39,955 nucleotides of DNA from Polaromonas sp. OV174 (GTDB taxonomy: Bacteria > Pseudomonadota > Gammaproteobacteria > Burkholderiales > Burkholderiaceae_C): NCBI RefSeq assembly GCF_900112285.1, contig NZ_FOKZ01000029.1, positions 1 to 39,955 on the forward strand, read 5' to 3'. Made by a program: the position numbers and the translations under genes. Below, one piece after another: positions 7,985 to 15,526 of this stretch (position 1 is the stretch's first letter; the number at the start of each line of letters is the position of its first letter). The notes under the pieces were generated by a model. It did not search any database, was not told the origin of the DNA, and saw only the letters and a program-made list of their open reading frames with translations.

Positions 7985-9040
7985 TTAAACCTTTACCGTT
8001 GCCAGGTCGCTGACCTGATCTACATGCACGCCGGCCCCGCGCAAATGGGCGACCGCCGCATTGAGTTGCTCGCGCGCGCCGCGCGCAAACACCGCCAGCG
8101 AGCCAAAGGGCTTGCCCTGAATTTCGTCGACCTGGCCATGCACGATGGACAAATCTATGCCAAAGCGGCGAATCACGTCCGACAACAGTGGCCGGTCCGA
8201 CTCGTCGCCGGCAAAGGCCAGGCGCAGCAACTGCCCTTCTTCGGGGTGCTCGGCGCTCATCAAGGTGCGAATCCGCGCCAGCACGCTGTCGGGCAGCTCC
8301 TGCGGCACGATCTCGGCGATCAGGCTGCGCGTGGTTTCGTGCTGCGGGCGGGTGAAGACATCGATCACCGGCCCGCTTTCGACAATGCGCCCGCCGTCAA
8401 TCACCGCCACCCGGTCGGCCACCTGCTTGATCACCTGCATCTGGTGCGTGATCAGCACAATCGTCAGGCCGAACTCCTTGTTGATCTGCTGCAGCAGGCC
8501 AAGGATGGAACGCGTGGTTTCGGGATCGAGCGCCGAGGTCGCCTCATCCGACAACAGCACCTTGGGCCGATTCGCCAGCGCCCGTGCAATGCCCACGCGC
8601 TGCTTCTGGCCGCCGCTGATCTGGGCCGGGTAGCGATCGCGCAACGTCGCCAGGCCCACCAGATCGAGCAAGGGTTCGACGCGCGCCTTGATATCGGACG
8701 CGGACAGGCCGGCAATCTCCAGCGGCAGGGCCACGTTGTCATACACCGTGCGCGAGGACAGCAGGTTGAAATGCTGGAACACCATGCCGATATCGCGCCG
8801 TGCCACACGCAGTGCGTCCTCGTCCAGAGCGGTCAGTTCACGCCCATCCACCAGCACCTGGCCGGCGGTGGGCCGGTTCAGCAGGTTGATCACGCGCACC
8901 AGCGAGCTTTTGCCCGCACCGCTGCGGCCAATGATGCCGAACACCTCGCCTGGTTTGATCTGAAGATCTATGCCCCTCAGGGCCTCGACCGGGCCTGTGG
9001 GGCCCTTGTAGGTTTGAAAAATACTCTTGAGCTCAATCAT
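7985..9040 (-). CDS. metN: Methionine ABC transporter ATP-binding protein
   Basis: A 351-residue ATPase. Walker A is GRSGAGKSS at residues 38-46, the ABC signature ISGGQKQRVGIARAL lies near residue 142, and Walker B VLLSDEATSALDPET follows. The C-terminal 90 residues (QLLRLAFAGDESDRPLLSDV onward) form the NIL domain, which in MetN binds methionine and shuts down transport when the cell is replete. It is the first gene of the metN-metI-DUF6817-metQ series and is preceded by an AT-rich leader of about 195 bases that should hold the promoter. Confidence 0.95.
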   Translation of the reverse strand: MIELKSIFQTYKGPTGPVEALRGIDLQIKPGEVFGIIGRSGAGKSSLVRVINLLNRPTAGQVLVDGRELTALDEDALRVARRDIGMVFQHFNLLSSRTVYDNVALPLEIAGLSASDIKARVEPLLDLVGLATLRDRYPAQISGGQKQRVGIARALANRPKVLLSDEATSALDPETTRSILGLLQQINKEFGLTIVLITHQMQVIKQVADRVAVIDGGRIVESGPVIDVFTRPQHETTRSLIAEIVPQELPDSVLARIRTLMSAEHPEEGQLLRLAFAGDESDRPLLSDVIRRFGIDLSIVHGQVDEIQGKPFGSLAVFARGAREQLNAAVAHLRGAGVHVDQVSDLATVKV

Positions 9041-9236
9041 GAAAACTTCTTGTGGCCACTGGTTTCTTGTGAAAACGGTACTGGGCTCTTTTTTGGAACA
9101 GCTAAGGAATTTAAATCAATTTCAACAAAACCCAAAAGAATATTAAATAAATTGATTAGATGATTAAGTAGTGATTTCTTGGTCAGCTTACGGACGGGCT
9201 TGTGCTTGCGCTGGATATCAGGAAAACTGCCCGAGC
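9041..9236 (-). promoter_or_regulatory. AT-rich promoter region of the metNI cluster
   Basis: The 196 bases between metN and the divergent VOC gene are much richer in A and T than the surroundings, especially 9100-9170. This is where the met promoter must lie. I see no SAM riboswitch motif. A run of TGATTAGATGATTAAGTAG-like words suggests regulator binding, but no specific site can be assigned. Confidence 0.4.
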
Positions 9237-9659
9237 ATGAAACCACGCATCACTGTCATCACGATTGGCGTTGACGACCTTGAAAAGTCGCTCCGGTTTT
9301 ACCGTGACGGCCTGGGTTTTGCCACACAAGGCATCGTGGGCACCGAATTTGAACATGGTGCGGTGATCTTTTTTGAATTACAGGCCGGTTTAAAGCTGGC
9401 CCTGTGGCCGCGCCAAAGCATTGCCCACGATACCGGCCTCACCCCAGGAAACCCCTGCCCCACCGAATTCACGCTGGGCCATAACGTGGCCTCCAAAGCC
9501 GAGGTCGATGCCATCATGGCTCAGGCAAAAAAGGCCGGCGCGCTCATCGTCAAGCCGGCTCACGACACTTTTTGGGGTGGTTATGCCGGCTATTTTCACG
9601 ACCCGGACCGGCATCTATGGGAGGTTGTGTGGAACCCCCAGTGGACCAGCAATGAATAA
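9237..9659 (+). CDS. VOC-superfamily protein (glyoxalase/bleomycin-resistance-like)
   Basis: From ATG 9237 the protein is 140 residues: MKPRITVITIGVDDLEKSLR, FYRDGLGF, then a second beta-alpha-beta unit ending GGYAGYFHDPDRHLWEVVWN. This is the standard VOC fold with candidate metal ligands including Glu in the last motif. An upstream in-frame start at 9171 would add residues unlike the family, and AGGA lies near 9220, so the shorter form is chosen. VOC enzymes include dioxygenases, isomerases and thiol transferases, so the reaction is unknown. Confidence 0.85.
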   Translation: MKPRITVITIGVDDLEKSLRFYRDGLGFATQGIVGTEFEHGAVIFFELQAGLKLALWPRQSIAHDTGLTPGNPCPTEFTLGHNVASKAEVDAIMAQAKKAGALIVKPAHDTFWGGYAGYFHDPDRHLWEVVWNPQWTSNE

Positions 9660-9735
9660 GGCTTGATCAGGCTGTGGGAGCAGCCGCAAGCCTTGACCTT
9701 GAGGCCGTTCGACCAACAACACAAAGGAGGCAGGT

Positions 9736-9884
9736 ATGAAAAAGTATGCGGCGGAATTCTTCGGCACTTTTTGGCTGGTTCTGGGCGGTTGCGGCAGTGC
9801 CGTGCTGGCCGCCACATTTTCCAACGTGGGCATAGGCCTGCTCGGGGTGGCGCCTATAAATTCATAGGCGGCACCGAAGACTGA
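9736..9884 (+). pseudogene. aqpZ: aqpZ remnant: start and end of aquaporin Z joined, middle lost
   Basis: After a strong site (AAAGGAGG) the frame encodes MKKYAAEFFGTFWLVLGGCG and continues to GIGLLGVA, a near-perfect match to the first 39 residues of AqpZ. It then stops at 9865-9867. In the next frame the same DNA reads AYKFIGGTED and stop (9852-9884), the exact style of the AqpZ C-terminus. About 180 central codons, including both NPA motifs expected in a full-length (about 230-residue) protein, are missing, and the junction is out of frame. The residual 43-residue peptide could not form a channel. Promoter and ribosome site may still be active. Confidence 0.85.
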
Positions 9885-10094
9885 AGAAAATCAGCGGCCA
9901 AGGCCGCTGCCCACCGAACCCGCCATGACCCGCCAACGCCAGGGAATGGCCCCAGGGCTTAAACTTGCGGGGTTGGGCGACAGCGCATCGCCCCCAAAAC
10001 CATCGTCATCCAGGCGTCATTTCACGCACATGTCGCCCCTCAGTCGCCATCCAGAGCGACCCGTCCACCTTTTACCGCCCCCTTAAGCCTCTTC
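9885..10094 (+). promoter_or_regulatory. Leader region of rhlE
   Basis: These 210 bases hold no gene. A short hairpin CAGCGGCC-AA-GGCCGCTG lies near 9893-9910, just after the aqpZ remnant. The rest is the presumed rhlE promoter and untranslated leader; no clear -10/-35 pair stands out. Confidence 0.3.
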
Positions 10095-11363
10095 ATGCCA
10101 TTTACCTCACTGGGTTTTTCCCCCGCCATCTTGCCCGCCTTGCTGCGTAGCCTGGCCGAAAAAGACTACCTCAGGCCCACCGCCATTCAGACGGCGGCGA
10201 TTCCGGCGATTCTGCAGGGGCGCGATGTGTTGGCCTCGGCCCAAACCGGCTCCGGCAAAACGGCGGCCTTTGCCCTGCCCTTGCTGCAGCAACTGTCTGA
10301 GGCACCCGTCAGCGGGACACGCCGAGTTCGCGCCTTGATCCTGGTACCTACACGCGAGTTGGCGGCCCAGGTGGGCGAAGTCATGGTCACCCTGGGCAAG
10401 TACCTGCCGCAGCGGATCAAGGTGGCCGTAGTGTTTGGTGGCGTCTCTATCAACCCGCAAATGATGAATTTACGCAGCGGCGCCGACATCATGGTCGCGA
10501 CGCCGGGGCGGCTGCTGGACTTGATAGACCATAACGCGCTGAACCTCGGCAGTGTGAACACGCTGGTGCTGGACGAAGCCGACCGTCTGCTGGACCTGGG
10601 CTTTGGCGAGGAACTGGGCCGCATTCTTGGAATGCTGCCAGTACAGCGCCAGACCCTGTTTTTCTCGGCCACGTTTCCGCCGGCCATTGAAGCGCTGGCC
10701 CAAAGCCTGCTGAGCGCGCCTCTGCGCATTGAAGTCGCGGCAACGCCGCAGGCGGCACCCGATATCGTTCAGCGCGCCATTGAAGTCGATCCCCCCAGGC
10801 GCACCCAGTTGCTGCGCCATCTGGTGCAAACCGAAAAGTGGGAACGCGTGTTGGTGTTTGTCGCCACCAAACACGCCGCCGAAATTGTGGCCGACAAGCT
10901 GCGCAAGGCCGACATCGAAGCCGAGCCCTTTCACGGCGAGCTGAGCCAGGGCAAACGTACCCAGGTCTTGCAGGATTTCAAGGCCAAGGCCGTGCAAGTG
11001 GTGGTAGCCACCGACGTTGCGGCCCGGGGCATAGACATTGCCCAGATGTCTGTGGTGGTGAACTACGACCTGCCGCGCTCTGCCGTCGACTATACGCACC
11101 GCATTGGCCGCACCGGCCGCGCTGGCGAGAGCGGCATGGCCATCAGTTTTGTCAGTGCCAGCACTGAAGCGCATTTCCGGCTGATCGAAAAGCGCCAAGG
11201 CCTGAGTGTGGCGCGAGAGCAAATCGCCGGTTTTGAAGCGCTTGAAACTCAGCCCGTCAATGCCGCCGATCCTCTGTCAAATGGCGGCATCAAGGGCAAG
11301 CGTCCGAGCAAGAAGGACAAGCTGCGCGCAGCAGCAGCAGCAGCAGCAGCGGAGCGCGAGTAA
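10095..11363 (+). CDS. rhlE: DEAD-box ATP-dependent RNA helicase
   Basis: A 422-residue RhlE-type helicase. Visible motifs in order: Q motif RPTAIQTAAIP (about residue 28), Walker A AQTGSGKT (49-56), PTRELAAQ, TPGRLLD, DEAD (about 158), SAT (about 190), then in the second domain HGELSQGKR, TDVAARGIDI and HRIGRTGRAG (about 335). It unwinds short RNA duplexes in ribosome assembly and RNA decay. The tail after residue 390 is short and basic (GKRPSKKDKL) and ends in an eight-alanine run encoded by GCA repeats. The start lacks a strong Shine-Dalgarno sequence but fits the family N-terminus. Confidence 0.93.
   Translation: MPFTSLGFSPAILPALLRSLAEKDYLRPTAIQTAAIPAILQGRDVLASAQTGSGKTAAFALPLLQQLSEAPVSGTRRVRALILVPTRELAAQVGEVMVTLGKYLPQRIKVAVVFGGVSINPQMMNLRSGADIMVATPGRLLDLIDHNALNLGSVNTLVLDEADRLLDLGFGEELGRILGMLPVQRQTLFFSATFPPAIEALAQSLLSAPLRIEVAATPQAAPDIVQRAIEVDPPRRTQLLRHLVQTEKWERVLVFVATKHAAEIVADKLRKADIEAEPFHGELSQGKRTQVLQDFKAKAVQVVVATDVAARGIDIAQMSVVVNYDLPRSAVDYTHRIGRTGRAGESGMAISFVSASTEAHFRLIEKRQGLSVAREQIAGFEALETQPVNAADPLSNGGIKGKRPSKKDKLRAAAAAAAAERE
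11329..11352 (+). repeat. GCA trinucleotide repeat in the rhlE 3' end
   Basis: About eight tandem GCA units encode a poly-alanine run just before the last four residues of RhlE. Such a run can change length by whole codons through slippage. Confidence 0.85.
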
Positions 11364-11405
11364 AGAGCGGCGGCACGGCGACTAGCCGCCGCGCTGCGCT
11401 GTCAT

Positions 11406-11732
11406 TTACTCTTCGTCATCCATGTCGTCGGCGTTGTCAGCAGCGCGCGGCTTGGCTGTGCGCAAACCATGCTTGGTGACGACTTCCACATAAAACTGCT
11501 CGCCGCCTTCTGCGGCCACCGAGTCGATCAAGCCCATCAGAGTGGCAAAGTGAACCACCGAGGCGGTGGCTTCGTTGCTGCCGAATTTACAATCAAAGTC
11601 CCAGTAGTCCACGCCTTCAGGCAAAGGCCGGCTGCGCTCTCTTTTGACATACTTGCGGATATCGTGTTTGCTGGCATCGAGCAAGCGGTCACGGTTCTTG
11701 CCTTCAATATTCAATTGGTATGTTCTTCTCAC
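11406..11732 (-). CDS. DUF6172-family protein
   Basis: From GTG 11732 (AGGAAA about 8 bases upstream) the protein is 108 residues: MRRTYQLNIEGKNRDRLLDA, then KHDIRKYVKRERSRPLPEGV and DYWDFDCKFG, closely matching the DUF6172 family of small cytoplasmic proteins in proteobacteria. A longer frame back to 11828 would add an arginine-rich segment unlike the family. The C-terminus is acidic (DNADDMDDEE). Function is unknown. It is convergent with rhlE. Confidence 0.85.
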   Translation of the reverse strand: MRRTYQLNIEGKNRDRLLDASKHDIRKYVKRERSRPLPEGVDYWDFDCKFGSNEATASVVHFATLMGLIDSVAAEGGEQFYVEVVTKHGLRTAKPRAADNADDMDDEE

Positions 11733-11863
11733 GGGGTTTCCTGGTTGGGTCTTTTGTTGGGTGCGATACCGTGTCATGGCAGACGCGATTCGGAAGCGCT
11801 CGATTATCGGGCCTGGACGGCCCCGCATCGCACAAGGTAATCGGGTGAAAATTAGCGGGCCGT

Positions 11864-12412
11864 TCAGGCCGCCAGCAGCGCTCGGTCTATGGCCTCGTGC
11901 AGGTGCTGCAGGCCGGGCGACACATCAACGCGCCTGTCATTGATAAAAAACGCCGGCGTCGCGCGCACGCCCAGTAAATAGCCGCCCTGCTTGTGTTCCT
12001 GCACTCTTTGCCGGTAAACATGGTCATTCATTTCGTTCTGGTAACGCGGTATGTCCAGACCGATCTGGCCGGCGTAGTCGAACAAATGCTTTTCCTTGAG
12101 ATGCTGCTGATGCGTAAACAGCAATTCGTACATGGGCCAGAATTTGCCCTGGGCGCCTGCGGCTTCCGCCGCCTCGGCCGCCAGCTCGGCATGGGGATGC
12201 AGTGCTTGCAGCGGAAAATGGCGAAAGACAAAGCGCACCTGGTGATCGAAATGCGGGAGCATCACATTCAACGCCGCGCGGGCCTGAAAGCTGGCCGGAC
12301 ATTCAAAATCCCCGTACTCGATCAGGGTGACAGGCGCAGAAGAGCGGCCGCGAATATGGTCAATGGCCTCGTCAGGCAATAGCAGCGCGTCCAGCTTGGC
12401 GTGGGCAGTCAT
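11864..12412 (-). CDS. DsbA-like thioredoxin-fold protein with a single cysteine
   Basis: A 182-residue protein without a signal peptide. The thioredoxin-fold strand is APVTLIEYGDFECPAS, where the usual CPxC is CPAS, so Cys38 is the only cysteine in the protein. The cis-proline loop is VRATPAFFIND near residue 149. The fold resembles the DsbA-family domain found alone or fused to NhaA antiporters. With one cysteine it cannot make an intramolecular disulfide, so it may act as a monothiol or glutathione-dependent enzyme, or bind a partner. It is likely cytoplasmic. Function is unproven. Confidence 0.85.
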   Translation of the reverse strand: MTAHAKLDALLLPDEAIDHIRGRSSAPVTLIEYGDFECPASFQARAALNVMLPHFDHQVRFVFRHFPLQALHPHAELAAEAAEAAGAQGKFWPMYELLFTHQQHLKEKHLFDYAGQIGLDIPRYQNEMNDHVYRQRVQEHKQGGYLLGVRATPAFFINDRRVDVSPGLQHLHEAIDRALLAA

Positions 12413-12535
12413 GATGATGATCCCCTTTCAACAATGCATTCACTGAGCACACAAGGGCAATCAGCAAAGTATGCACCGCTTGACGCATTGTGAGCAATGC
12501 GTCAAGCAGATCGGCAGGCCACCCGACTGACGCGA

Positions 12536-12781
12536 TCAGCCTGCCGCGTTTTCCAGCAGCGCCTCATCAAGCGCCTTGCAGGAGGGTGCGCACACGGCCT
12601 GGGATTTGCCCAGCACTTTTCGCGTCCCCATCTGGGAGCGGGCCCTATGCTTGCCGCACATGAAGCACGACATGGTGGCAGCACCAAAAGACGTGGTGGC
12701 AGCGAACGGTGAGCCCGACACCTTGGACTTGTAGCGCAGGCCGTCAGCGAGGACAGCGGTTTTGGCGTCAGCTCTTGCCAT
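12536..12781 (-). CDS. Small cysteine-containing protein, conserved hypothetical
   Basis: An 81-residue protein (MARADAKTAVLADGLRYKSK) with a CFMC pair near residue 39 and another cysteine pair further on (VCAPSC), suggesting a small zinc-binding knuckle. It is basic (GKHRARSQMGTRKVLGKSQ), compatible with nucleic-acid binding. Its start overlaps the end of the preceding 125-residue gene by 14 bases, which implies translational coupling. I do not recognise a named family. Confidence 0.65.
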   Translation of the reverse strand: MARADAKTAVLADGLRYKSKVSGSPFAATTSFGAATMSCFMCGKHRARSQMGTRKVLGKSQAVCAPSCKALDEALLENAAG

Positions 12782-13145
12782 GGTTGGGATCTTCCTTGGT
12801 TTGGTTTATTGAACGGTTCTTGGCCAGGCTCATCGCCCGGTCCAGAATTTCTTTGGCCTGTTGCTCCGCGGCAAGCGAAGCGTCCAGTGCCGAGCGGCAA
12901 AGCCCGGCATACTGATAGTTAACATTTTCATACAACTCGGCGGCAGCCGGATGGCTATCGAGCAAGGCGCCCAGCGCCGCTCCAGGCTCCACCTCACCCA
13001 GCTCATCAAGCAGATGCAGCACCACAGAGCGGTACTGCTCGGCGCCGACCGGCTCGACGCTGCACTCCAGCCGCTCAAGCAGCTCGGCCAGCACGTGAGT
13101 CACGGTCAGATCGGTTTTGTGGGGGTGGGGTTTGATGGCATTCAT
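12768..13145 (-). CDS. Hypothetical helical protein, coupled to the downstream small gene
   Basis: A 125-residue, mostly helical, acidic protein (MNAIKPHPHKTDLTVTHVLA; VVLHLLDELGEVEPGAALGA) with a polar, charged end (NRSINQTKEDPNHGKS). No family recognised. Its stop overlaps the next start by 14 bases. The ATG has no Shine-Dalgarno sequence; instead a perfect 8-bp hairpin lies 7 bases upstream, so the true start or the mode of initiation is uncertain. Confidence 0.6.
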   Translation of the reverse strand: MNAIKPHPHKTDLTVTHVLAELLERLECSVEPVGAEQYRSVVLHLLDELGEVEPGAALGALLDSHPAAAELYENVNYQYAGLCRSALDASLAAEQQAKEILDRAMSLAKNRSINQTKEDPNHGKS

Positions 13146-13152
13146 GGGGAGA

Positions 13153-13175
13153 ATTTGGGGCTTCCTTCCCCAAAT
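13153..13175 (-). promoter_or_regulatory. Hairpin at the start of the 125-residue gene
   Basis: ATTTGGGG and CCCCAAAT form a perfect 8-bp stem with a 7-base loop (CTTCCTT). In the minus-strand mRNA the loop is AAGGAAG, a Shine-Dalgarno-like sequence held in the hairpin loop about 16-22 bases before the ATG. A role in translation control is possible. Confidence 0.5.
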
Positions 13176-13230
13176 ACAAGCGCTTTACGGGCACAGAAGC
13201 CGCCTTGCGGTCGAATCCTGGCAAGCCTAA

Positions 13231-13282
13231 ATTGCTATTTTTTTTATAGCTAATAGCGCCTGTCTGCCGTGGGTTGGAGACG
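13231..13282 (+). repeat. Dispersed palindromic repeat, copy C
   Basis: It reads ATTGCTATTTTTTTTATAGC, then AATAGCGCC, a loop, and GGGTTGGAGACG. The first half matches the consensus well; the GCGCTAGAGGCC end is decayed. Confidence 0.65.
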
Positions 13283-13402
13283 TATTTTACCGTTAAAACT
13301 GCGCCAAGTCACTACCCAAATTTTTCAAAAGGTCTTTCATGCCACCAAGGCTGACATCCCCAAGCCCTGATTTAAAGCAAAAACCGGCTACAGCCCTTTG
13401 AC

Positions 13403-13437
13403 ATAGGCCAATTATTGCTCCTTATTTTATAGCAAAC
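13403..13437 (-). repeat. Dispersed palindromic repeat, truncated copy D
   Basis: The minus strand reads GTTTGCTATAAAATAAGGAG followed directly by CAATAATTGGCC. The left end of the family is present while the central GCGC stem is missing, suggesting an internal deletion. Confidence 0.45.
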
Positions 13438-13465
13438 ATTAAACCAGTTGACACATCCCACCGGC

Positions 13466-14371
13466 TCAGATCGCCCCGGCCCGAGCGGCCAGATGCCTGA
13501 CCAGCAGCTGGGCGGCGGCCGACAAGCCGGACTCATCCCGGTAGCAGATGGCAAAGCGGCGCTTGGCCCAAGGCTCCAGCAGCGGCAGCACGCACAGACC
13601 GTAGGTGGCGGCATAAGGTTCGGCGACTTCGCGCGGCACCACGCTGATGGCCAGGTTGGCGCGCACCACCCGCATGGCAGCCTCGAAATTGGAAACAATC
13701 ACGCGGTGCACGATGACCTTGCCCTTGAGCGCGGCCGCCCGCTGCAGCAGCACCTGCACGGCGCTGCTCACCGGCAGGCTGACATGCTCATAGTCCAGCG
13801 TCTGCTCCAGGCTCAGGGTTTCATGCGCGGCCAGCGGATGCGAGGGATGGACCACGATGGCCAGGTGATCGCTGCGGTAGCTGCACGACTGCAAGCCCCG
13901 CAAGTCGGCGGCATCCCAGCAGATGCCGACCGAGGCCACGCCTTCCCTGATGCCACGCACCACGTCGGGGCTGATGCGCTCTTCCATGTCCACCTGAATA
14001 TCGTGGTGCGCCGGCACCTGCAAAAAGGCCGCCACATCATCGGCCAGCGACTCGGCCATGACCGAGGCCGTGGCCAGGATGCGCACCTGGCCGCGCACGC
14101 CCTGCGCATAGGCCGCCATGTCGCGCTCTATGCGCTCGGCGCTGGCCAGCATGGTGCGCGCGTGCTCCAGCAGGCTCTCGCCGGCCGGCGTGGGCTCTAC
14201 ACCGCGCCGCCGGCGCAGCAGCAACGGTGTTCCCACCGTGTCCTCCAGTTGCGCCAGCCGCTTGCTGATGGCCGAGCCAACGATATTGGCCTGCTCGGCG
14301 GCCCGGGCGATGCTGCGCGTCTCGCACACCGCGGCAAACAGCCGCAGCGTGGTCATATCCAGGTCTCTCAT
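13466..14371 (-). CDS. LysR-family regulator of the CoA-lyase/CoA-transferase cluster
   Basis: A 301-residue LysR protein starting MRDLDMTTLRLFAAVCETRS, with the HTH helices in ARAAEQANIVGSAISKRLAQ and the effector domain from about residue 92 (GQVRILATASVMAESLADDV). The wording resembles regulators found next to Bug-receptor catabolic clusters in Burkholderiales. It is divergent from the lyase gene at 14518, with a pair of inverted repeats in between. Control of the downstream catabolic genes by their substrate or its CoA ester is inferred. Confidence 0.9.
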   Translation of the reverse strand: MRDLDMTTLRLFAAVCETRSIARAAEQANIVGSAISKRLAQLEDTVGTPLLLRRRRGVEPTPAGESLLEHARTMLASAERIERDMAAYAQGVRGQVRILATASVMAESLADDVAAFLQVPAHHDIQVDMEERISPDVVRGIREGVASVGICWDAADLRGLQSCSYRSDHLAIVVHPSHPLAAHETLSLEQTLDYEHVSLPVSSAVQVLLQRAAALKGKVIVHRVIVSNFEAAMRVVRANLAISVVPREVAEPYAATYGLCVLPLLEPWAKRRFAICYRDESGLSAAAQLLVRHLAARAGAI

Positions 14372-14423
14372 GGGACAACTCCTGCCAAACGAGCAACTTG
14401 CCGCGTTTCATCACGCATTAGAC

Positions 14424-14479
14424 ATTCCCAAATGGAACGACACCACTTCCAAAATTGATTATCGAAATCATTTGGGAAA
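14424..14479. promoter_or_regulatory. Candidate LysR operator pair before the lyase gene
   Basis: ATTCCCAAATG at 14424-14434 is matched by CATTTGGGAAA at 14469-14479, an inverted repeat with 10 of 11 bases paired. A second, inner inverted pair TGGAA (14433-14437) / TTCCA (14447-14451) lies between. The position in the divergent region between regulator and lyase fits a regulator site. The right arm ends 39 bases before the lyase start codon. Confidence 0.5.
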
Positions 14480-14517
14480 TTCTAAACTCAAGGCCAAATT
14501 TCAATAAGGAGACTTCA

Positions 14518-15501
14518 GTGAGCATGCCTTCAGCCGTCCCGGCCTCAGTCACGGGACAAAGCGCCCCCAGGCCATTCCTGCCCAGGCAAGCCAGCATTCG
14601 CGAAGTGGGCTTGCGCGACGGGCTGCAAAGCATTGCCGCCGTCATGCCTACCGCCCACAAGCTGGCGTGGATCCAAGGCGCTTACGAAGCCGGCCAGCGT
14701 GAAATCGAGGTCGGCTCGTTTGTGCCGGCACGCCTACTGCCGCAACTGGCTGATACCGCCGAGCTGGCGGCTTTTGCCAAAACCCTGCCCGGCCTGGTCA
14801 CGTCGGTGCTGGTGCCCAACCTGAAAGGCGCCGAACGCGCCATCGAATCGGGCGCCGACCTGATGCTGCTGCCCATCTCGGCCAGCCACGCCCACAGCCT
14901 GGCCAATTTGCGCAAGACGCCGGATGAAGTGGTCGCTGAGATAGGCCGCATACGCGCCGCGCGCGATGCCTCGGGCTCGAAGATTGTGATTGAGGTCGGC
15001 TTTAGCACCGCCTTTGGCTGCACGCTGCAAGGCCGGGTAGCGCCCGCCGAGGTGCTGCGGCTGCTGCAAGCGGTGCTGGACGCCGGCGCCGACTGCGTCG
15101 GCCTGGCCGACACCGTGGGTTATGCCGATCCGGAAATGGTGCGTCAGCTGTTTGAGCTGGCCCTGCCCATCGCCGGGGAGCGGCTGAACTGCGGCCACTT
15201 CCACGACACCCGCGGCTTGGGACTGGCCAATGTCTATGCCGCATTGCAAACCGGCATCACGCGCTTTGACGCCTGCCTGGCCGGCATAGGCGGCTGCCCG
15301 CACGCGCCCGGCGCCAGCGGCAATGTGGCCAGCGAAGACCTGGCCTATATGTTTGCCAGCATGGGCATAGATACCGGCATTGACTTCGACAAACTGATGG
15401 CACTGCGTAGCCAGGTGGCCGGCTGGCTGGAGGGCGAAGCCCTGCACGGCACGCTGTGGCGCGCGGGCCTGCCCAAAACCATGCTGGCCACTAGCGCCTG
15501 A
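14518..15501 (+). CDS. Hydroxymethylglutaryl-CoA lyase family protein
   Basis: From GTG 14518 (GGAG about 7 bases upstream) the protein is 327 residues; an ATG 6 bases later is an alternative. TIM-barrel motifs of the family are clear: REVGLRDGLQ near residue 30, VEVGFSTAFGC-type strands, HFHDTRGLGLANVYAAL (metal-binding His pair), and GGCPHAPGASGNVASEDL with catalytic Cys near residue 260. The family cleaves 3-hydroxy-3-methylglutaryl-CoA to acetoacetate and acetyl-CoA; some members cleave citramalyl-CoA or similar esters. It is followed by a CoA-transferase and a Bug receptor, suggesting a catabolic role. Confidence 0.92.
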   Translation: MSMPSAVPASVTGQSAPRPFLPRQASIREVGLRDGLQSIAAVMPTAHKLAWIQGAYEAGQREIEVGSFVPARLLPQLADTAELAAFAKTLPGLVTSVLVPNLKGAERAIESGADLMLLPISASHAHSLANLRKTPDEVVAEIGRIRAARDASGSKIVIEVGFSTAFGCTLQGRVAPAEVLRLLQAVLDAGADCVGLADTVGYADPEMVRQLFELALPIAGERLNCGHFHDTRGLGLANVYAALQTGITRFDACLAGIGGCPHAPGASGNVASEDLAYMFASMGIDTGIDFDKLMALRSQVAGWLEGEALHGTLWRAGLPKTMLATSA

Positions 15502-15526
15502 ACCCTTCTAAATCCAAAAAATCAGC

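Larger units (their letters stand above)
13146..13465. other. Gene-free stretch of 320 bases with a hairpin and two repeat copies
   Basis: Between the convergent-facing leader of the 125-residue gene and the end of a LysR gene there is no credible coding frame. It contains the hairpin at 13153-13175, repeat copy C (13231-13282) and truncated repeat copy D (13403-13437). The composition is more AT-rich than the genes around it. Confidence 0.6.

Noticed and set aside
7322..9163. 613-codon plus-strand frame opposite metI and metN
   Set aside because: It is the reverse strand of two well-supported ABC genes and has mirror-type composition (many His, Gln, Arg).
9041..9236. SAM riboswitch upstream of metN
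   Set aside because: No recognisable SAM-I, SAM-II or SAM-alpha core; the leader is simply AT-rich.
11733..11828. Longer start for the DUF6172 protein
   Set aside because: The extra 32 residues are arginine-rich and not family-like, whereas GTG 11732 has a good ribosome site and the expected N-terminus.
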